This document shows positions 16,913-26,402 of a stretch of DNA of 64,000 bases, piece after piece. Source of the DNA: Tumebacillus flagellatus. Its GTDB lineage: Bacteria; Bacillota; Bacilli; Tumebacillales; Tumebacillaceae. The translations under genes were made by a program, and so were the position numbers. A model generated the notes under the pieces. That model was not told the origin of the DNA. It made no database searches and saw only the letters and a list, made by a program, of their open reading frames with translations. Where the stretch lies: positions 124,001-188,000 of the forward strand of contig NZ_JMIR01000004.1 in NCBI RefSeq assembly GCF_000714935.1. The letters are read 5' to 3'. Each line of letters starts with the position of its first letter. The stretch's first letter is position 1.

Positions 16913-18238
16913 TCACTGCGACCGCTGATAAGGCAGCCGCACTTGAAACACCAACCCGATCAACACCAACACGCCGAGCGACCCCATCGCCACACGGGAG
17001 GCGAGATTGCCGGAATCGGCGAGCAGCAGCGTGATCGTGCCGTAAATCGACGGCCCGACAATCGACGAGAGCTTGCCGGAGAACGCAAACAGCCCGAAGA
17101 ACTGTCCGCGCTTCTCTTCCGGGGTCATCTCGACGATCATCGCCCGCGACGTCACCCATGTCGCGCCCATCGCGATGCCGTACATCGACCCGCAAATCCA
17201 CAGCATCGTCTGGTTGACCGCCAGTGCCGCAATCGCCAGCGCGGCCAGCAAGATCACGGCGATCCAGATCAGCGCTTTCTTCGACCCGATCCGCTTCGTC
17301 ACGTGACCAAACGCAAACGAGCCCAAGATGCTCGCCACCGTCGACACGAGGTAGAGCAACACGAACTTGGCGGTCGTAAAACCGACGACCGCTTTGGCGT
17401 AGACCGCCATCACGGAAATCGCCGTCGCAATCGCGTCATTGAGGAAAAAGTACGCGATCATGAACAAAAAAATTCCCCGGTGCGCCCGCGCCTCGCGGAA
17501 CGTCGCCCAAATTTCGCGATACCCGCTGAAAAACGACTTGCGCTCCTGAACCACTTTCGCCGGGCGGTCCTTGAACAAGAAGAACATCGGCAAACAGAAC
17601 AGCAAAAACAGCGCCGCCGACGGAATGAACGCTTGGTACGAGTGGTTTTTTTCCACAAACGGGTATACGACCAGCCCCATCAGCGTCCCGACATACCCGA
17701 GCCCGACGCCAAAGCCGGAGATCAACGGCAGTTCCTGCTTCGTGCCGATATCGGAAATCATCGGGTCGTAAAACACCAGCGACGAGTTGTAGAAAAATTT
17801 CGCCACCATAAACGACAGCAACACACCCGCAAGCGACGCCGGAAGCCCGAACCACTCAGCGTCCGTCTGCCACATCGCCGACAATCCCATCAACACCGTT
17901 CCAAGAATCGAGAGGAGGGTGAAAGGGACGAGGTAGGCTTTTTTCTTGCCGGTACGGTCGATCCACACGCCGAACAAGGGATTGAGAAGGACGAGGAAAA
18001 CGCTTACAAGAGCATTTGTGTACGTGATCATCGTGCTGGCGATCTGGTCCATCTGCGCGTTGCCGCCGACTGCTTCCTGCAGATAAAACGGGAAGAAGAT
18101 CGTCACGATGTTCGAAGAGAAAATCGTGTTGGCAAAATCGTAGAAAGCCCAAGAAAGGATCGGCAGCGCGAAGTACAGCGCCAGTCCGCGACGAGGTCCC
18201 GCCGGGGGAGCTGACCGCTGAAGTTGCGGTTGTGCCAT
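16913..18238 (-). CDS. MFS transporter, UMF1/Atg22-like
   Basis: 441-residue inner-membrane transporter with about 12 hydrophobic segments. SWAFYDFANTIFSSNIVTIF at the start of the first helix is typical of the UMF1 (vacuole effluxer Atg22-like) group, and GVWIDRTGKKK and HVTKRIGSKK are MFS loop motifs. Substrate unknown; relatives have been linked to amino-acid export. ATG at 18238 is preceded on the minus strand by AAAGGTG. An upstream in-frame start would add about 24 residues and lacks a ribosome site. Confidence 0.88.
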   Translation of the reverse strand: MAQPQLQRSAPPAGPRRGLALYFALPILSWAFYDFANTIFSSNIVTIFFPFYLQEAVGGNAQMDQIASTMITYTNALVSVFLVLLNPLFGVWIDRTGKKKAYLVPFTLLSILGTVLMGLSAMWQTDAEWFGLPASLAGVLLSFMVAKFFYNSSLVFYDPMISDIGTKQELPLISGFGVGLGYVGTLMGLVVYPFVEKNHSYQAFIPSAALFLLFCLPMFFLFKDRPAKVVQERKSFFSGYREIWATFREARAHRGIFLFMIAYFFLNDAIATAISVMAVYAKAVVGFTTAKFVLLYLVSTVASILGSFAFGHVTKRIGSKKALIWIAVILLAALAIAALAVNQTMLWICGSMYGIAMGATWVTSRAMIVEMTPEEKRGQFFGLFAFSGKLSSIVGPSIYGTITLLLADSGNLASRVAMGSLGVLVLIGLVFQVRLPYQRSQ

Positions 18239-18358
18239 GAAGTCCACACCTTTCGTTTTGGGTCGTGCTCTTATTATTTTAACAAGGAAGTTCGAATTCT
18301 CCAACATCAAGACGTAAAGGGCGGCGGATACTTTGTAAACTTTTTGGTTTGGAAAGTG

Positions 18359-18387
18359 TTGACTGTGGAAACTTTTGGAGATATGAT
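18359..18387 (+). promoter_or_regulatory. sigma-A promoter of the SDR operon
   Basis: TTGACT (18359-18364), 17-base spacer, TATGAT (18382-18387). Confidence 0.75.
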
Positions 18388-18447
18388 GAATACATAAGAA
18401 ATATACATGTTATATAAGTTGTTAAACTCAAGAGGAGGTCGAGGCAA

Positions 18448-19188
18448 ATGGAAAAGCAAGTCGTCATGATCACGGGAGCATCGAAAGGGTTGGGGCGGGC
18501 GTTGACGCTCGGGTTTGCCAAGCGGGGCGCGAAACTCGCGATCTCGGCGCGCGGAGAAGAGGCGTTGCGCGCCGTTCAACGGGAAGCGGAGCAACTGGGT
18601 GCCAGCGTGTTGGCAGTGGTCGGCGACATGTCGGTCGCCCGCGACGTGGAGCGATTCGTCGCGCAGGCGGAAGCGACGTACGGCGGAATTGACGTGCTGA
18701 TCAACAACGCTTCGATTCTGGGCCCGAGCCCGATGCCGTACTTGCTGGACTATCCGGAGGAGGACTTCGCCGACGTGCTGCGCGTCAACGCCGTCGGGCC
18801 GTTTCTGGTCACGCGGCGGGTGATTCCCGGCATGTTGCGGCGCAATTCCGGCTCGATCATCAACCTCACCTCCGAAGCGGGACACACGGGATATGCCGGA
18901 TGGGGCGCGTACGGGATTTCCAAGTTCGCCGTGGAAGGGTTGACGCAGACGTGGGCGGATGAAGTCGGCGAGACGGCGGTGCGCGTGAACATGGTCGATC
19001 CGGGCGAGATGGACACGGAGATGCATGCGCTGGCAGTGCCGGATTGTGACTATGAATTGGCGAACCCGCAGGACATCCTCGACGTGTTTTTCTACCTCGC
19101 GTCGGAGGATTCGCGCGGGGTGAACGGCCAGCGGTTTCAAGCACAGGAATTTCAAACTGGTGAAGCTCAAGCGGAAGGGGAGAAGTAG
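18448..19188 (+). CDS. short-chain dehydrogenase/reductase
   Basis: 246-residue classical SDR oxidoreductase. TGASKGLG is the NAD(P)-binding glycine motif, LINNASILG the NNAG-type motif, and YGISK the catalytic Tyr-x3-Lys; the usual catalytic Ser is in LTSEAG. The VDPGEMDTEM segment follows as in the family. Substrate unknown. It has a strong ribosome site (GAGGAGG) and its own promoter, and is followed after 2 bases by the QueA-like gene, so the two are one operon. Confidence 0.9.
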   Translation: MEKQVVMITGASKGLGRALTLGFAKRGAKLAISARGEEALRAVQREAEQLGASVLAVVGDMSVARDVERFVAQAEATYGGIDVLINNASILGPSPMPYLLDYPEEDFADVLRVNAVGPFLVTRRVIPGMLRRNSGSIINLTSEAGHTGYAGWGAYGISKFAVEGLTQTWADEVGETAVRVNMVDPGEMDTEMHALAVPDCDYELANPQDILDVFFYLASEDSRGVNGQRFQAQEFQTGEAQAEGEK

Positions 19189-19190
19189 TC

Positions 19191-20222
19191 ATGGAAGCAC
19201 GCCGTCTGCACCACTTTCAATTGCCGGAAGCTCTCAATGCGACCACTCCGCCGGAGCGCCGCGGATTGCGGCGCGACCATGTGCGGATGATGGTGCTCGA
19301 CCGCAAGACGGGGGCTACGGCGCATGCGAAGTTTTTTCAACTCGATCAGTTTTTGAAAAAAGACGACCTGCTCCTCCTCAACGCCTCGCGCACCGTGCCC
19401 GCTGTGTTGCAAGCGGTGCGCCTGCGCTCGGGCGAGGAAGTGGAAATCCGCCTCGCGCACCGTCTGGACGATTCCGTGTGGCAGGCGCTGGTGGTTGCGG
19501 AGGGCGTGGCGGTTGGGGAACGCTTCATTTTCTCCCCGTCGTTGACGGCGGACGTGGTGAAGGAGCAGGGGAGCGGGCCGTTTGTGACCTTGCAGTTCTC
19601 GCGGGAGGGGGCGGCGTTGTACGACGAGATCTATCAACTGGGCGAGCCGGTGCGCTATGAGTACATCCACACGGACTGGAGCCTCGATTATTACCAGACG
19701 GTCTACGCGTCGGTGCCCGGCTCTGTGGAGATGCCGTCCGCCGGGCGGGCGTTCTCGTGGGAGATGCTGTTCCGGCTTCAGCGCAAGGGGGTCAAGATCG
19801 CGTACATGCAACTGCACACGGGACTCAGTTATCTGCTCGACGACTCGTGGCGCCATGACCCGCGCGAGAATCATGAGCAGTACATGATCCCGCAAGAGAC
19901 GGTCGAAGCTGTCGAGCAATGCAAAGCGGCAGGCGGGCGCGTGATCGCCGTGGGCACGACCGTCGTTCGCTCGCTGGAGACGGCGGTGGACGCGGAGGGC
20001 GTGCTGAGAGCGCAATCCGGCTGGACCAACCTCTACATCCACGAAGGCTTTCCGCTGCGGGTGGTGGACGGCTTGATCACCGGCTTCCACGAACCGGAAG
20101 CGAGCCATCTCGATTTGCTCTCGGCGTTTGTCGACCCGTCCCTGCTGTATACGGCGTATCAAGAGGCGATCGACCGCGAATATCTGTGGCACGAGTTCGG
20201 CGACATGAACTTGATTTTGTAG
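19191..20222 (+). CDS. divergent QueA-like (SAM:tRNA ribosyltransferase-isomerase family) protein
   Basis: 343 residues, the full length of QueA, which transfers the ribosyl part of S-adenosylmethionine to 7-aminomethyl-7-deazaguanine in tRNA. The family scaffold is clear (DDLLLLNASRTVPAVLQA, LHTGLSYL, VIAVGTTVVRSLE, NLYIHEGFPLRVVDGLITGF). Positions that are nearly fixed in QueA differ: NASRTVPA for NDTRVIPAR and EMPSAGRAFS for AAPTAGLHFT. This suggests a paralogue with another substrate. In true que loci tgt or ruvB is adjacent; neither is here. Confidence 0.82.
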   Translation: MEARRLHHFQLPEALNATTPPERRGLRRDHVRMMVLDRKTGATAHAKFFQLDQFLKKDDLLLLNASRTVPAVLQAVRLRSGEEVEIRLAHRLDDSVWQALVVAEGVAVGERFIFSPSLTADVVKEQGSGPFVTLQFSREGAALYDEIYQLGEPVRYEYIHTDWSLDYYQTVYASVPGSVEMPSAGRAFSWEMLFRLQRKGVKIAYMQLHTGLSYLLDDSWRHDPRENHEQYMIPQETVEAVEQCKAAGGRVIAVGTTVVRSLETAVDAEGVLRAQSGWTNLYIHEGFPLRVVDGLITGFHEPEASHLDLLSAFVDPSLLYTAYQEAIDREYLWHEFGDMNLIL

Positions 20223-20249
20223 CCAGAAATAAGAAGGAAGGCGTTTCGC

Positions 20250-20576
20250 ATGCACCTGCACCATCTCGGACTCGAAGTCCGCAACCTCGAGCGGGCGGTG
20301 GCGTTTTACCGCTCGCTCTACGGGTTTGTGGAGGAATCGCGCTGGAACCTGATGGGCGAACAGATCGTTTTTTTACAAAAAGGAGCGTTCCGCCTCGAAC
20401 TGTACGAAGGCGCGGACCCCACGGCGTCTCACCTTTGTTTCTCCGTGGAGAACCTCGACCCGTACCTGACGAGCCTCCCGCTGTTGGAAGGCCCGACTCA
20501 CCTCGAAAACGGCTGGCGCAACGCGTTTTTCCAAGGGCCGGACGGGGAAGTGCTGGAACTTTTGCAGTTGGAATAA
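20250..20576 (+). CDS. VOC (glyoxalase/bleomycin-resistance fold) protein
   Basis: 108-residue single vicinal-oxygen-chelate domain: LHHLGLEVRNLERAVAFYRS at the N-terminus (metal-ligand His in the first strand), FRLELYEG in the centre and FFQGPDGEVLELLQ at the end, which supplies the C-terminal Glu. Probably a metal-dependent small-molecule enzyme; substrate unknown. Last gene of the SDR-QueA-like operon, starting 27 bases after the previous stop with AAGAAGGAAGG as ribosome site. Confidence 0.85.
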   Translation: MHLHHLGLEVRNLERAVAFYRSLYGFVEESRWNLMGEQIVFLQKGAFRLELYEGADPTASHLCFSVENLDPYLTSLPLLEGPTHLENGWRNAFFQGPDGEVLELLQLE

Positions 20577-20626
20577 AAAAGGACATGACCGCGCGTCTCA
20601 TTTCGACCAGCGGGTCATGTCCTTTT
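20577..20626. terminator. bidirectional terminator
   Basis: AAAAAAGGACATGACC and GGGTCATGTCCTTTT form a long stem between convergent genes. Confidence 0.88.
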
Positions 20627-20643
20627 CTACCTATTAAATATAA

Positions 20644-22113
20644 CTAAAACTTCGGAACTTTGCGATGCTTCGTCGCTTGCTCGTATGCGTAGGCGAACTT
20701 GATCAGTTTCGGCTCACTGTACGCACCGGCGGTGAACGTAAGACCGACCGGCATGCCTGCGTTTTCTCCTGTGGTCAACGCGCCTGCCGGAACGATCACG
20801 GACGGATAGCCCGCGCGCGCCGCCAGCCAGCAGCCCCAGGTGCCGTAGTACACCATCGCGTCGAGGTTGTGGTTCGCGAGGTTGTCGTCGATCTCTTGCG
20901 CGAAGACGGTCGTGTGCGAGATGATTTCGCGGATGTAGTCGGGGGACGTAAGCGTTGCAGAAGTTTGCGCAGAGCGTTCCGAGTTGGCTTGCCCGTACTT
21001 CAACGCTTGCTCGGCATGCGCTTCGTTGTACGCCACCACCTCTTCCAACGAGTGCACCGGAACTTCCGGGCCGCACGTGGAGAGGTAGTAATCGAGGTCG
21101 ATTTTGAATTCGTCGGTCATGACGTGCGGCGACCACGGCAGACGGGCGGATTTCACGTGTACGCCCTCCACGACTTCCGCGCCCAGCTTGCGCAGGTCGT
21201 CGAGCGCGGCTTGGAAGATCGCAAGGTCTTCCTCGCTCAGCTCCGGGTTTTGGAAATCGGCAACGCCGATGCGGACGCCGCGCAACCCGTCGGCGTCCAA
21301 GAACTGCGTGTAATCGGTGTGCGCTTCTTGGCTCCACGTCGCCGGGTCTTGCTCGTCAACGCCGGTCAGCGCGCCGAGCAGAATCGCCGCGTCGCGTACG
21401 GTGCGCGCCATCGGGCCGGCGGTGTCTTGGGAGTGGCAGATCGGGATGATGCCCGTGCGCGAGACCAGGCCGACCGTCGGCTTGATTCCGGCGAGGGAGT
21501 TTTGCGAGCTCGGGGAGAGAATCGAGCCGGACGTTTCCGTGCCGACCGTCAGAGCTGCCAAGTTCGCCGCCGCCGCCACCCCCGAACCGGCGGAAGATCC
21601 GCCCGTGGAGCTTGCCGGATTGTACGGGTTCAGCACTTGCCCGCCGCGGGACGAGTAGCCGCAGGGCATGTCTTCCGCCATCCAGTTCGCCCATTCGGTC
21701 ATGTTGGTTTTGCCGAGGATGACCATGCCGGCTTCGCGGAGTTTTTTCGCGACGAAGGAGTCCTGCTTGGCGCGATGGTTCGCCAGCGCGATCGAGCCTG
21801 CGGACGTGTGCATCTTATCGCCGGTGTCGATGTTGTCCTTGATCAGCACGGGAATGCCGTGCAGCGGGCCGCGCGGGCCTTTTTGTCTGCGCTCGAAGTC
21901 GAGGGCTTTGGCGATGAAGATCGCGTCCGGGTTCAATTCGAGCACGGAGTTCAGCGTCGGGCCGCTTTTGTCATACGCGGCGATGCGCTCCATGTACATC
22001 AGCACGAGATCGAGCGACGTCAGTTCGCCCGCTTCCATCTTCGCCTGCATATCTTCAACGGTGGCTTCGACCAGCCACTCTTCACTCCATTGTTTCAACT
22101 TTTCAGACAACAA
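20644..22113 (-). CDS. amidase (amidase-signature family)
   Basis: 489-residue amide hydrolase using a Ser-cisSer-Lys triad. Lys is in PVLIKDNIDTGD, the central Ser in TETSGSILSPS and the motif STGGSSAGSGVAAAANLAAL precedes it. The architecture with the GEDRxA-like C-terminus (ARAGYPSVIVPAG) fits broad amidases rather than GatA, since no gatC/gatB neighbours occur. Start TTG at 22113 lies 10 bases after AGGAGG; a TTG directly abutting that site (22122) is unlikely. Monocistronic. Substrate unknown. Confidence 0.9.
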   Translation of the reverse strand: MLSEKLKQWSEEWLVEATVEDMQAKMEAGELTSLDLVLMYMERIAAYDKSGPTLNSVLELNPDAIFIAKALDFERRQKGPRGPLHGIPVLIKDNIDTGDKMHTSAGSIALANHRAKQDSFVAKKLREAGMVILGKTNMTEWANWMAEDMPCGYSSRGGQVLNPYNPASSTGGSSAGSGVAAAANLAALTVGTETSGSILSPSSQNSLAGIKPTVGLVSRTGIIPICHSQDTAGPMARTVRDAAILLGALTGVDEQDPATWSQEAHTDYTQFLDADGLRGVRIGVADFQNPELSEEDLAIFQAALDDLRKLGAEVVEGVHVKSARLPWSPHVMTDEFKIDLDYYLSTCGPEVPVHSLEEVVAYNEAHAEQALKYGQANSERSAQTSATLTSPDYIREIISHTTVFAQEIDDNLANHNLDAMVYYGTWGCWLAARAGYPSVIVPAGALTTGENAGMPVGLTFTAGAYSEPKLIKFAYAYEQATKHRKVPKF

Positions 22114-22216
22114 GCAAGCCAACCTCCTCTGGGTGTCCTATGTCGTACTTTTGCAAGCGTCTCAATTTTCATGCTTCTTGTCAACCAAAAAGACCGGATT
22201 CCGAAAGGAAGTCCGG

Positions 22217-23302
22217 TCATTCATGCTTGGTCACCACGGAGACGGTTTGCGCGTCTTCAATCCAGTACACTTTCGCTCCGAGCGATTGCGACACCGCCCG
22301 CAGCGGCAGGTAGGGGCGGCCGTTGATCATCAGGACGGGGGAGGGGAGTTTCACCCGCTGTCCGTTGACTTGCATCCACCAGAGGCCGATGCGAAACCAC
22401 CATCTTTTTAACAAGCCCTTATGCAGAGCGGCCACTTGGTCGGCGTCGAGGTAGAGCGTGTCGTTCTCGACCAACAGCGGGACTTTGAGTTTTTGCGGCT
22501 TGCCGTTGAGGAGCAGGGTCGGCTTCATGCTTTCTTCCACCACCATTTTATTGAAGCGCCCGAACAGCGCGTGCGAAATCTGTTCGGCGATGCGCGTGTG
22601 CCCGGCGACGTTGGGGTGGATGTCGTTGTTGGCGAGGTTGACGTATTCCTTCTCATGATCGAGAAAAAGCGACGCGGTCGGCACCACCGTCGCTTCGTGC
22701 GTGTTGGCAGCCATCGCGATCGACTCGTTCGCCCACTGGATGTACTCGCTCAACGCGTGATGGCGGGAATCGTCGGGGGGGAACGGGTTGTATACTTCGA
22801 GCACGAACAGCCGCGCGGTCGGGTTCTGTCCGCGAATTTTCGCGAGGATGTCCTCGATGTTGCTTTCGTACTTCGAGAGCGCGTCGCGCATCTTGGCGTC
22901 ATCGCCCGGCGATTTGTAATCGGCCCAGATGATGTCGTTGCCGCCGATCGAGAGCGTGATCAGATCGGCGTGCTTGATCACGCCGCTCGCTTCCGGCCAA
23001 TGATCCAGCAAAAAAAGAAACTGCCCGCTGGTCAAGCCCGGCACGCCTAAATTGTGCAGTTCCGCCGGGCCGCGTGTGAGCAGTTGGCGGTGCAATTGCG
23101 CGGAAAACCCGTTCAGCCGGGTACCGTGGATCGGCGGGGCGCCCCAACCGGCGGTGATCGAGTCGCCGATCGCCACATAATCCACTTGCTCCGGCAAGAA
23201 CGGGCGGTGCACGACCGCCTGCGCGGGCAGAGCTTGTGTCAACAAACAGCACAGAAGCAACAACCAGCAGAGTGCAGGCCGCAGCCGTCGCAGGAATGTC
23301 AT
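22217..23302 (-). CDS. secreted SGNH/GDSL hydrolase with copper-amine-oxidase-like C-terminal domain
   Basis: 361 residues. A signal peptide of about 29 residues (LCWLLLLCCLLTQALPAQA) is followed by an SGNH lipase/esterase domain: IGDSITAGWG (block I Ser), GVPGLTSGQ (Gly block), SIGGNDI (Asn block) and DIHPNVAGH (Asp-x2-His). Residues about 265-361 (LNGKPQKLKVPLLVEND ... INGRPYLPLRAVSQSLGAKV) resemble the copper amine oxidase N-terminal (stalk) domain found in surface proteins of Bacillales. Probably acts outside the membrane on acyl esters. The stop of the RND pump gene is 5 bases upstream of this start, so it is the third gene of the pump operon. Confidence 0.88.
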   Translation of the reverse strand: MTFLRRLRPALCWLLLLCCLLTQALPAQAVVHRPFLPEQVDYVAIGDSITAGWGAPPIHGTRLNGFSAQLHRQLLTRGPAELHNLGVPGLTSGQFLFLLDHWPEASGVIKHADLITLSIGGNDIIWADYKSPGDDAKMRDALSKYESNIEDILAKIRGQNPTARLFVLEVYNPFPPDDSRHHALSEYIQWANESIAMAANTHEATVVPTASLFLDHEKEYVNLANNDIHPNVAGHTRIAEQISHALFGRFNKMVVEESMKPTLLLNGKPQKLKVPLLVENDTLYLDADQVAALHKGLLKRWWFRIGLWWMQVNGQRVKLPSPVLMINGRPYLPLRAVSQSLGAKVYWIEDAQTVSVVTKHE

Positions 23303-23306
23303 GATC

Positions 23307-26300
23307 TCACCTCCGGGCGAGTCGTCGTTCCATCCAACGGTCGAGCGACAGGTACACGACCGGGATCAACACCAGCGTAATCAACGTGGAGAACGTCAAT
23401 CCAAACAGAATCACCGTCGCCAAGGGCGCTTGAATTTCCGCGCCTTCGCCAAGCCCGAGCGACGCGGGCACGACGCCGAGCACGGTTGCTCCCGCCGTCA
23501 TCAGAATCGGGCGCAAGCGCACGGGACCGGCGCGCAGGATCGCTTCTTCGCGATCCAATCCTCGGCGGCGCAAACGGTTGATGTAGTCGATCAAGATGAT
23601 CGCGTTGTTGACGACGATCCCGACCAGCACGATCAGCCCGATGAACGCTCCGACTCCCAGCGCCCGCCCTGTTACCAGCAAACCGAACACGACGCCGACC
23701 GCCGTGACGGGGATCGAGAACATGATGACAAACGGGTGAAAAAACGATTCAAACTGCGCCGCCATCACCATGTACACGAGCACGACGGCGAGGGCGAGCG
23801 CGCCTTCGAGTTTGCGGAACGCGTCGGTCATCTGCTCCGATTCCCCGCCGTACTCGATGGAATAGCCGGACGGGAGTTGAAGATGCGCCCCGATCGTTTT
23901 TTCAATGTCGTCCATGATGTGTCCGAGATCGCGCCCGATGTAGTCGGCGTCCACCGTCATCTCGCGCAAGTTGTTGTAGCGCGAGATCGTGGACGGGCCC
24001 TCTGTCGTGTGCACGTCGGCAATCGTGCCCAGCGCCACCGTCGTGCCGAGCGGTGTCGGCAGTTGCAGTTGGCGCAGGCGTTCCAGCGAATTGCGCAGTT
24101 CTTCGGGGATTTGCAGCCGCACGTTGAATTCGCCCGCTTGCGTGCGGTATTGCGTCGCCAGTTGGCCTTGCGTGGCGTCGCGGATCAGTTGGGAGACTTG
24201 CGCGTTGCCGAGGCCGTACGTGCGGGCTTTCTCCCGGTCGACGATCACTTCGATCTCCTGCGTGAGCCGCTCGCGTTCGGCAGACGCTTCACGCACGCCC
24301 TCGACGGCGGAAATCTGCGCCGTGACTTGCTGCGCCAAGCCCCGCAGAAGTTCCGGGTCGTCGCCGCGCAGCCGAATTTGAATCGGCATGCCGGCACCTC
24401 CCGTCATTTGATCGCCGGACACCTGCACGTTAAGGCGTGCGTCGGGGATGTTCGTCAAACGGGCACGCAGATCGTCGGCGACGGCGACGGTGGAGCGGGA
24501 TCGTTCGCCGCGTTCCTTCAGTTGCAAATTCAGCACGGCTTTGTGCGTTTGCACGCCTGCTGTCGGGTTGTACGAAGTTCCGCCGCCGATCGTGACGAAC
24601 GTGGTGGCCAGTTCGGGGAGCTCGGAGATTTTTTGCTCCAGCTCGGCGACGCGTTGGCTGGTTTTTTCCAAAGGGGTGCCGGGTGTCAACGTCATCGTGA
24701 CTTGGATCGCCCCTTGATCGCCCTTGGGCAAAAATTCTTGGCCGATCAGCGGATACGCCGCCGCGGTCAGACCGAGCAGGAGCAACGTGGTCAGGTAGAC
24801 CGTTTTGCGGTGAGTTAGCGCCCAACGCAGCAAGTGTTCATACGCGCGGGAGAGGCGTCCGAGCGTTTCCGCCTCGTGGGATTCCGGGTCTGCGGAATCG
24901 GCAAGTGGGGCTGCGGGCAGGGTTGTTTTTTCCCCGCGCAGGAAGTAGTACGCGAACATCGGGACGAGCAACAGCGCGCTGAACAGCGACGCCAAGTGCG
25001 AAAACGTGACGGTCAGCGCCAAGGGGCGGAACAGTTGCGCGGCGAGGCCCGAGACGAAAATGATCGGGGCAAATACCACGACCGACGCAAACGCCGCGCT
25101 CGTCACGGCGAGCGTCACTTCGCTTGCGCCTTCCAGCACGGCTTCGTACAGCGGCCGCCCCATCTGGCGGTGGCGGAAGATGTTTTCGAGGATGACGACC
25201 GCCGTGTCGACCATCGCGCCGACGCCGAGCGCGAGACCGCCCATCGTGAGCATGTTCACCGATTGTCCGGCGAAATAGACCATGATAAACGTCGCGATGA
25301 TCGACACGGGGATCGCAAGCGATATGACCAGCGTACTGCGCCACGAGCGCAAAAACACATACAGGATTACCACGGCAAAAACGCCGCCGAGCAGCATGTC
25401 GCGGGTCAGCGTGGCGACCGACTGCTTGATGTACGTCGCTTGGTCAAAAAGCGGCGTGATCTGCACGTTCGCGGGCAACTGCTGTTGCAACGTCTTCAGC
25501 GCGTCGGCGATGCCGCCGGAGACTTGCACGGTGTTGGCGTCGGACAGCTTTTGAATTTGGAGCGAGACGCTGGGCTTGCCGTTCATGCGGGAGAGGTTCG
25601 TTTGCTCCGCGAGCGTCCATTCCACGTCGGCGACGTCGCGCAGGTGGAAGCGGTTGCCTTGCGGGCTTGCCAGCGGCAGGTTGCGAATGCTTTCCACGTC
25701 GGGGAAGTCGCCGCGTATGACGACCGCCATGTCGCGCTCCGCTTCCCGCACCAAGCCGCCGGAGAGCGTGAGGTTCTCGCTGGCGAGCAGTTGCTTCAAG
25801 TCTTCCAGCGTCAGTCCGCGCGCTTGCAAATCGTAGGGGCGCACGGTGACGCGGACTTCCGATTCCGCTCCGCCGGAGATTTGCACGGCAGCGACGCCTT
25901 CGACGCGCGAGAGTGTTCGCTTGACGGTGTCGTTCGCAAGTTTGCCAAGCTCTTGCAAGTCTTTGCCGCCGATCATGCTCAGTTGCACGATCGGGAGCAA
26001 GTTCGGGTCGAAGCGGATCACCGTCGGCGTCTGCGTGCCTTCGGGGAGGCTGGATTTCACATAGTCGATCTTCTCGCGCATCTGCAGGGTGGCAAAATCC
26101 ATGTTCGTGCCCCAGTCGAACTCGACGAGTACCAGCGTGCCGCCGTTGCGGGTGGTGGAGGAGATGTTTTTGACCCCGTTGGCGGTGCCGAGGATTTCTT
26201 CGAGCGGGCGGGTGATCATCGTCTCGATCACTTCCGGTCCGGTGCCGGGGCTTTGCACGGTGACGGCCGCCAGCGGGAACGTCATGCTGGGGAAAAGTTC

Positions 26301-26402
26301 CACCGGCAACCGAAACAACGACACGCCGCCGAGGATCACCAGCGCGATGATGATCATCGTCGCGGCGACAGGGCGTTTGACGGAGAGTTCCGAGAGTCTC
26401 AT
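23307..26402 (-). CDS. RND-family efflux transporter (AcrB/SwrC-like)
   Basis: 1031 residues, the full length of hydrophobe/amphiphile efflux pumps. N-terminal helix LSVKRPVAATMIIIALVILG, two large extracytoplasmic loops, and transmembrane blocks with GGLALGVGAMVDTAVVILEN, whose Asp lies where the proton-relay residues of RND pumps sit. The last block contains GLIVLVGIVVNNAIILIDYI. Gram-positive members such as B. subtilis SwrC export surfactin-like lipopeptides and other amphiphiles. The upstream adaptor gene overlaps by 4 bases (ATGA), showing coupling. Confidence 0.93.
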   Translation of the reverse strand: MRLSELSVKRPVAATMIIIALVILGGVSLFRLPVELFPSMTFPLAAVTVQSPGTGPEVIETMITRPLEEILGTANGVKNISSTTRNGGTLVLVEFDWGTNMDFATLQMREKIDYVKSSLPEGTQTPTVIRFDPNLLPIVQLSMIGGKDLQELGKLANDTVKRTLSRVEGVAAVQISGGAESEVRVTVRPYDLQARGLTLEDLKQLLASENLTLSGGLVREAERDMAVVIRGDFPDVESIRNLPLASPQGNRFHLRDVADVEWTLAEQTNLSRMNGKPSVSLQIQKLSDANTVQVSGGIADALKTLQQQLPANVQITPLFDQATYIKQSVATLTRDMLLGGVFAVVILYVFLRSWRSTLVISLAIPVSIIATFIMVYFAGQSVNMLTMGGLALGVGAMVDTAVVILENIFRHRQMGRPLYEAVLEGASEVTLAVTSAAFASVVVFAPIIFVSGLAAQLFRPLALTVTFSHLASLFSALLLVPMFAYYFLRGEKTTLPAAPLADSADPESHEAETLGRLSRAYEHLLRWALTHRKTVYLTTLLLLGLTAAAYPLIGQEFLPKGDQGAIQVTMTLTPGTPLEKTSQRVAELEQKISELPELATTFVTIGGGTSYNPTAGVQTHKAVLNLQLKERGERSRSTVAVADDLRARLTNIPDARLNVQVSGDQMTGGAGMPIQIRLRGDDPELLRGLAQQVTAQISAVEGVREASAERERLTQEIEVIVDREKARTYGLGNAQVSQLIRDATQGQLATQYRTQAGEFNVRLQIPEELRNSLERLRQLQLPTPLGTTVALGTIADVHTTEGPSTISRYNNLREMTVDADYIGRDLGHIMDDIEKTIGAHLQLPSGYSIEYGGESEQMTDAFRKLEGALALAVVLVYMVMAAQFESFFHPFVIMFSIPVTAVGVVFGLLVTGRALGVGAFIGLIVLVGIVVNNAIILIDYINRLRRRGLDREEAILRAGPVRLRPILMTAGATVLGVVPASLGLGEGAEIQAPLATVILFGLTFSTLITLVLIPVVYLSLDRWMERRLARR

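Noticed and set aside
20665-22326. 553-codon plus-strand frame opposite the amidase gene
   Set aside because: The amidase motifs on the other strand are unambiguous; this frame has a biased Arg/Gly/Val composition typical of antisense shadows.
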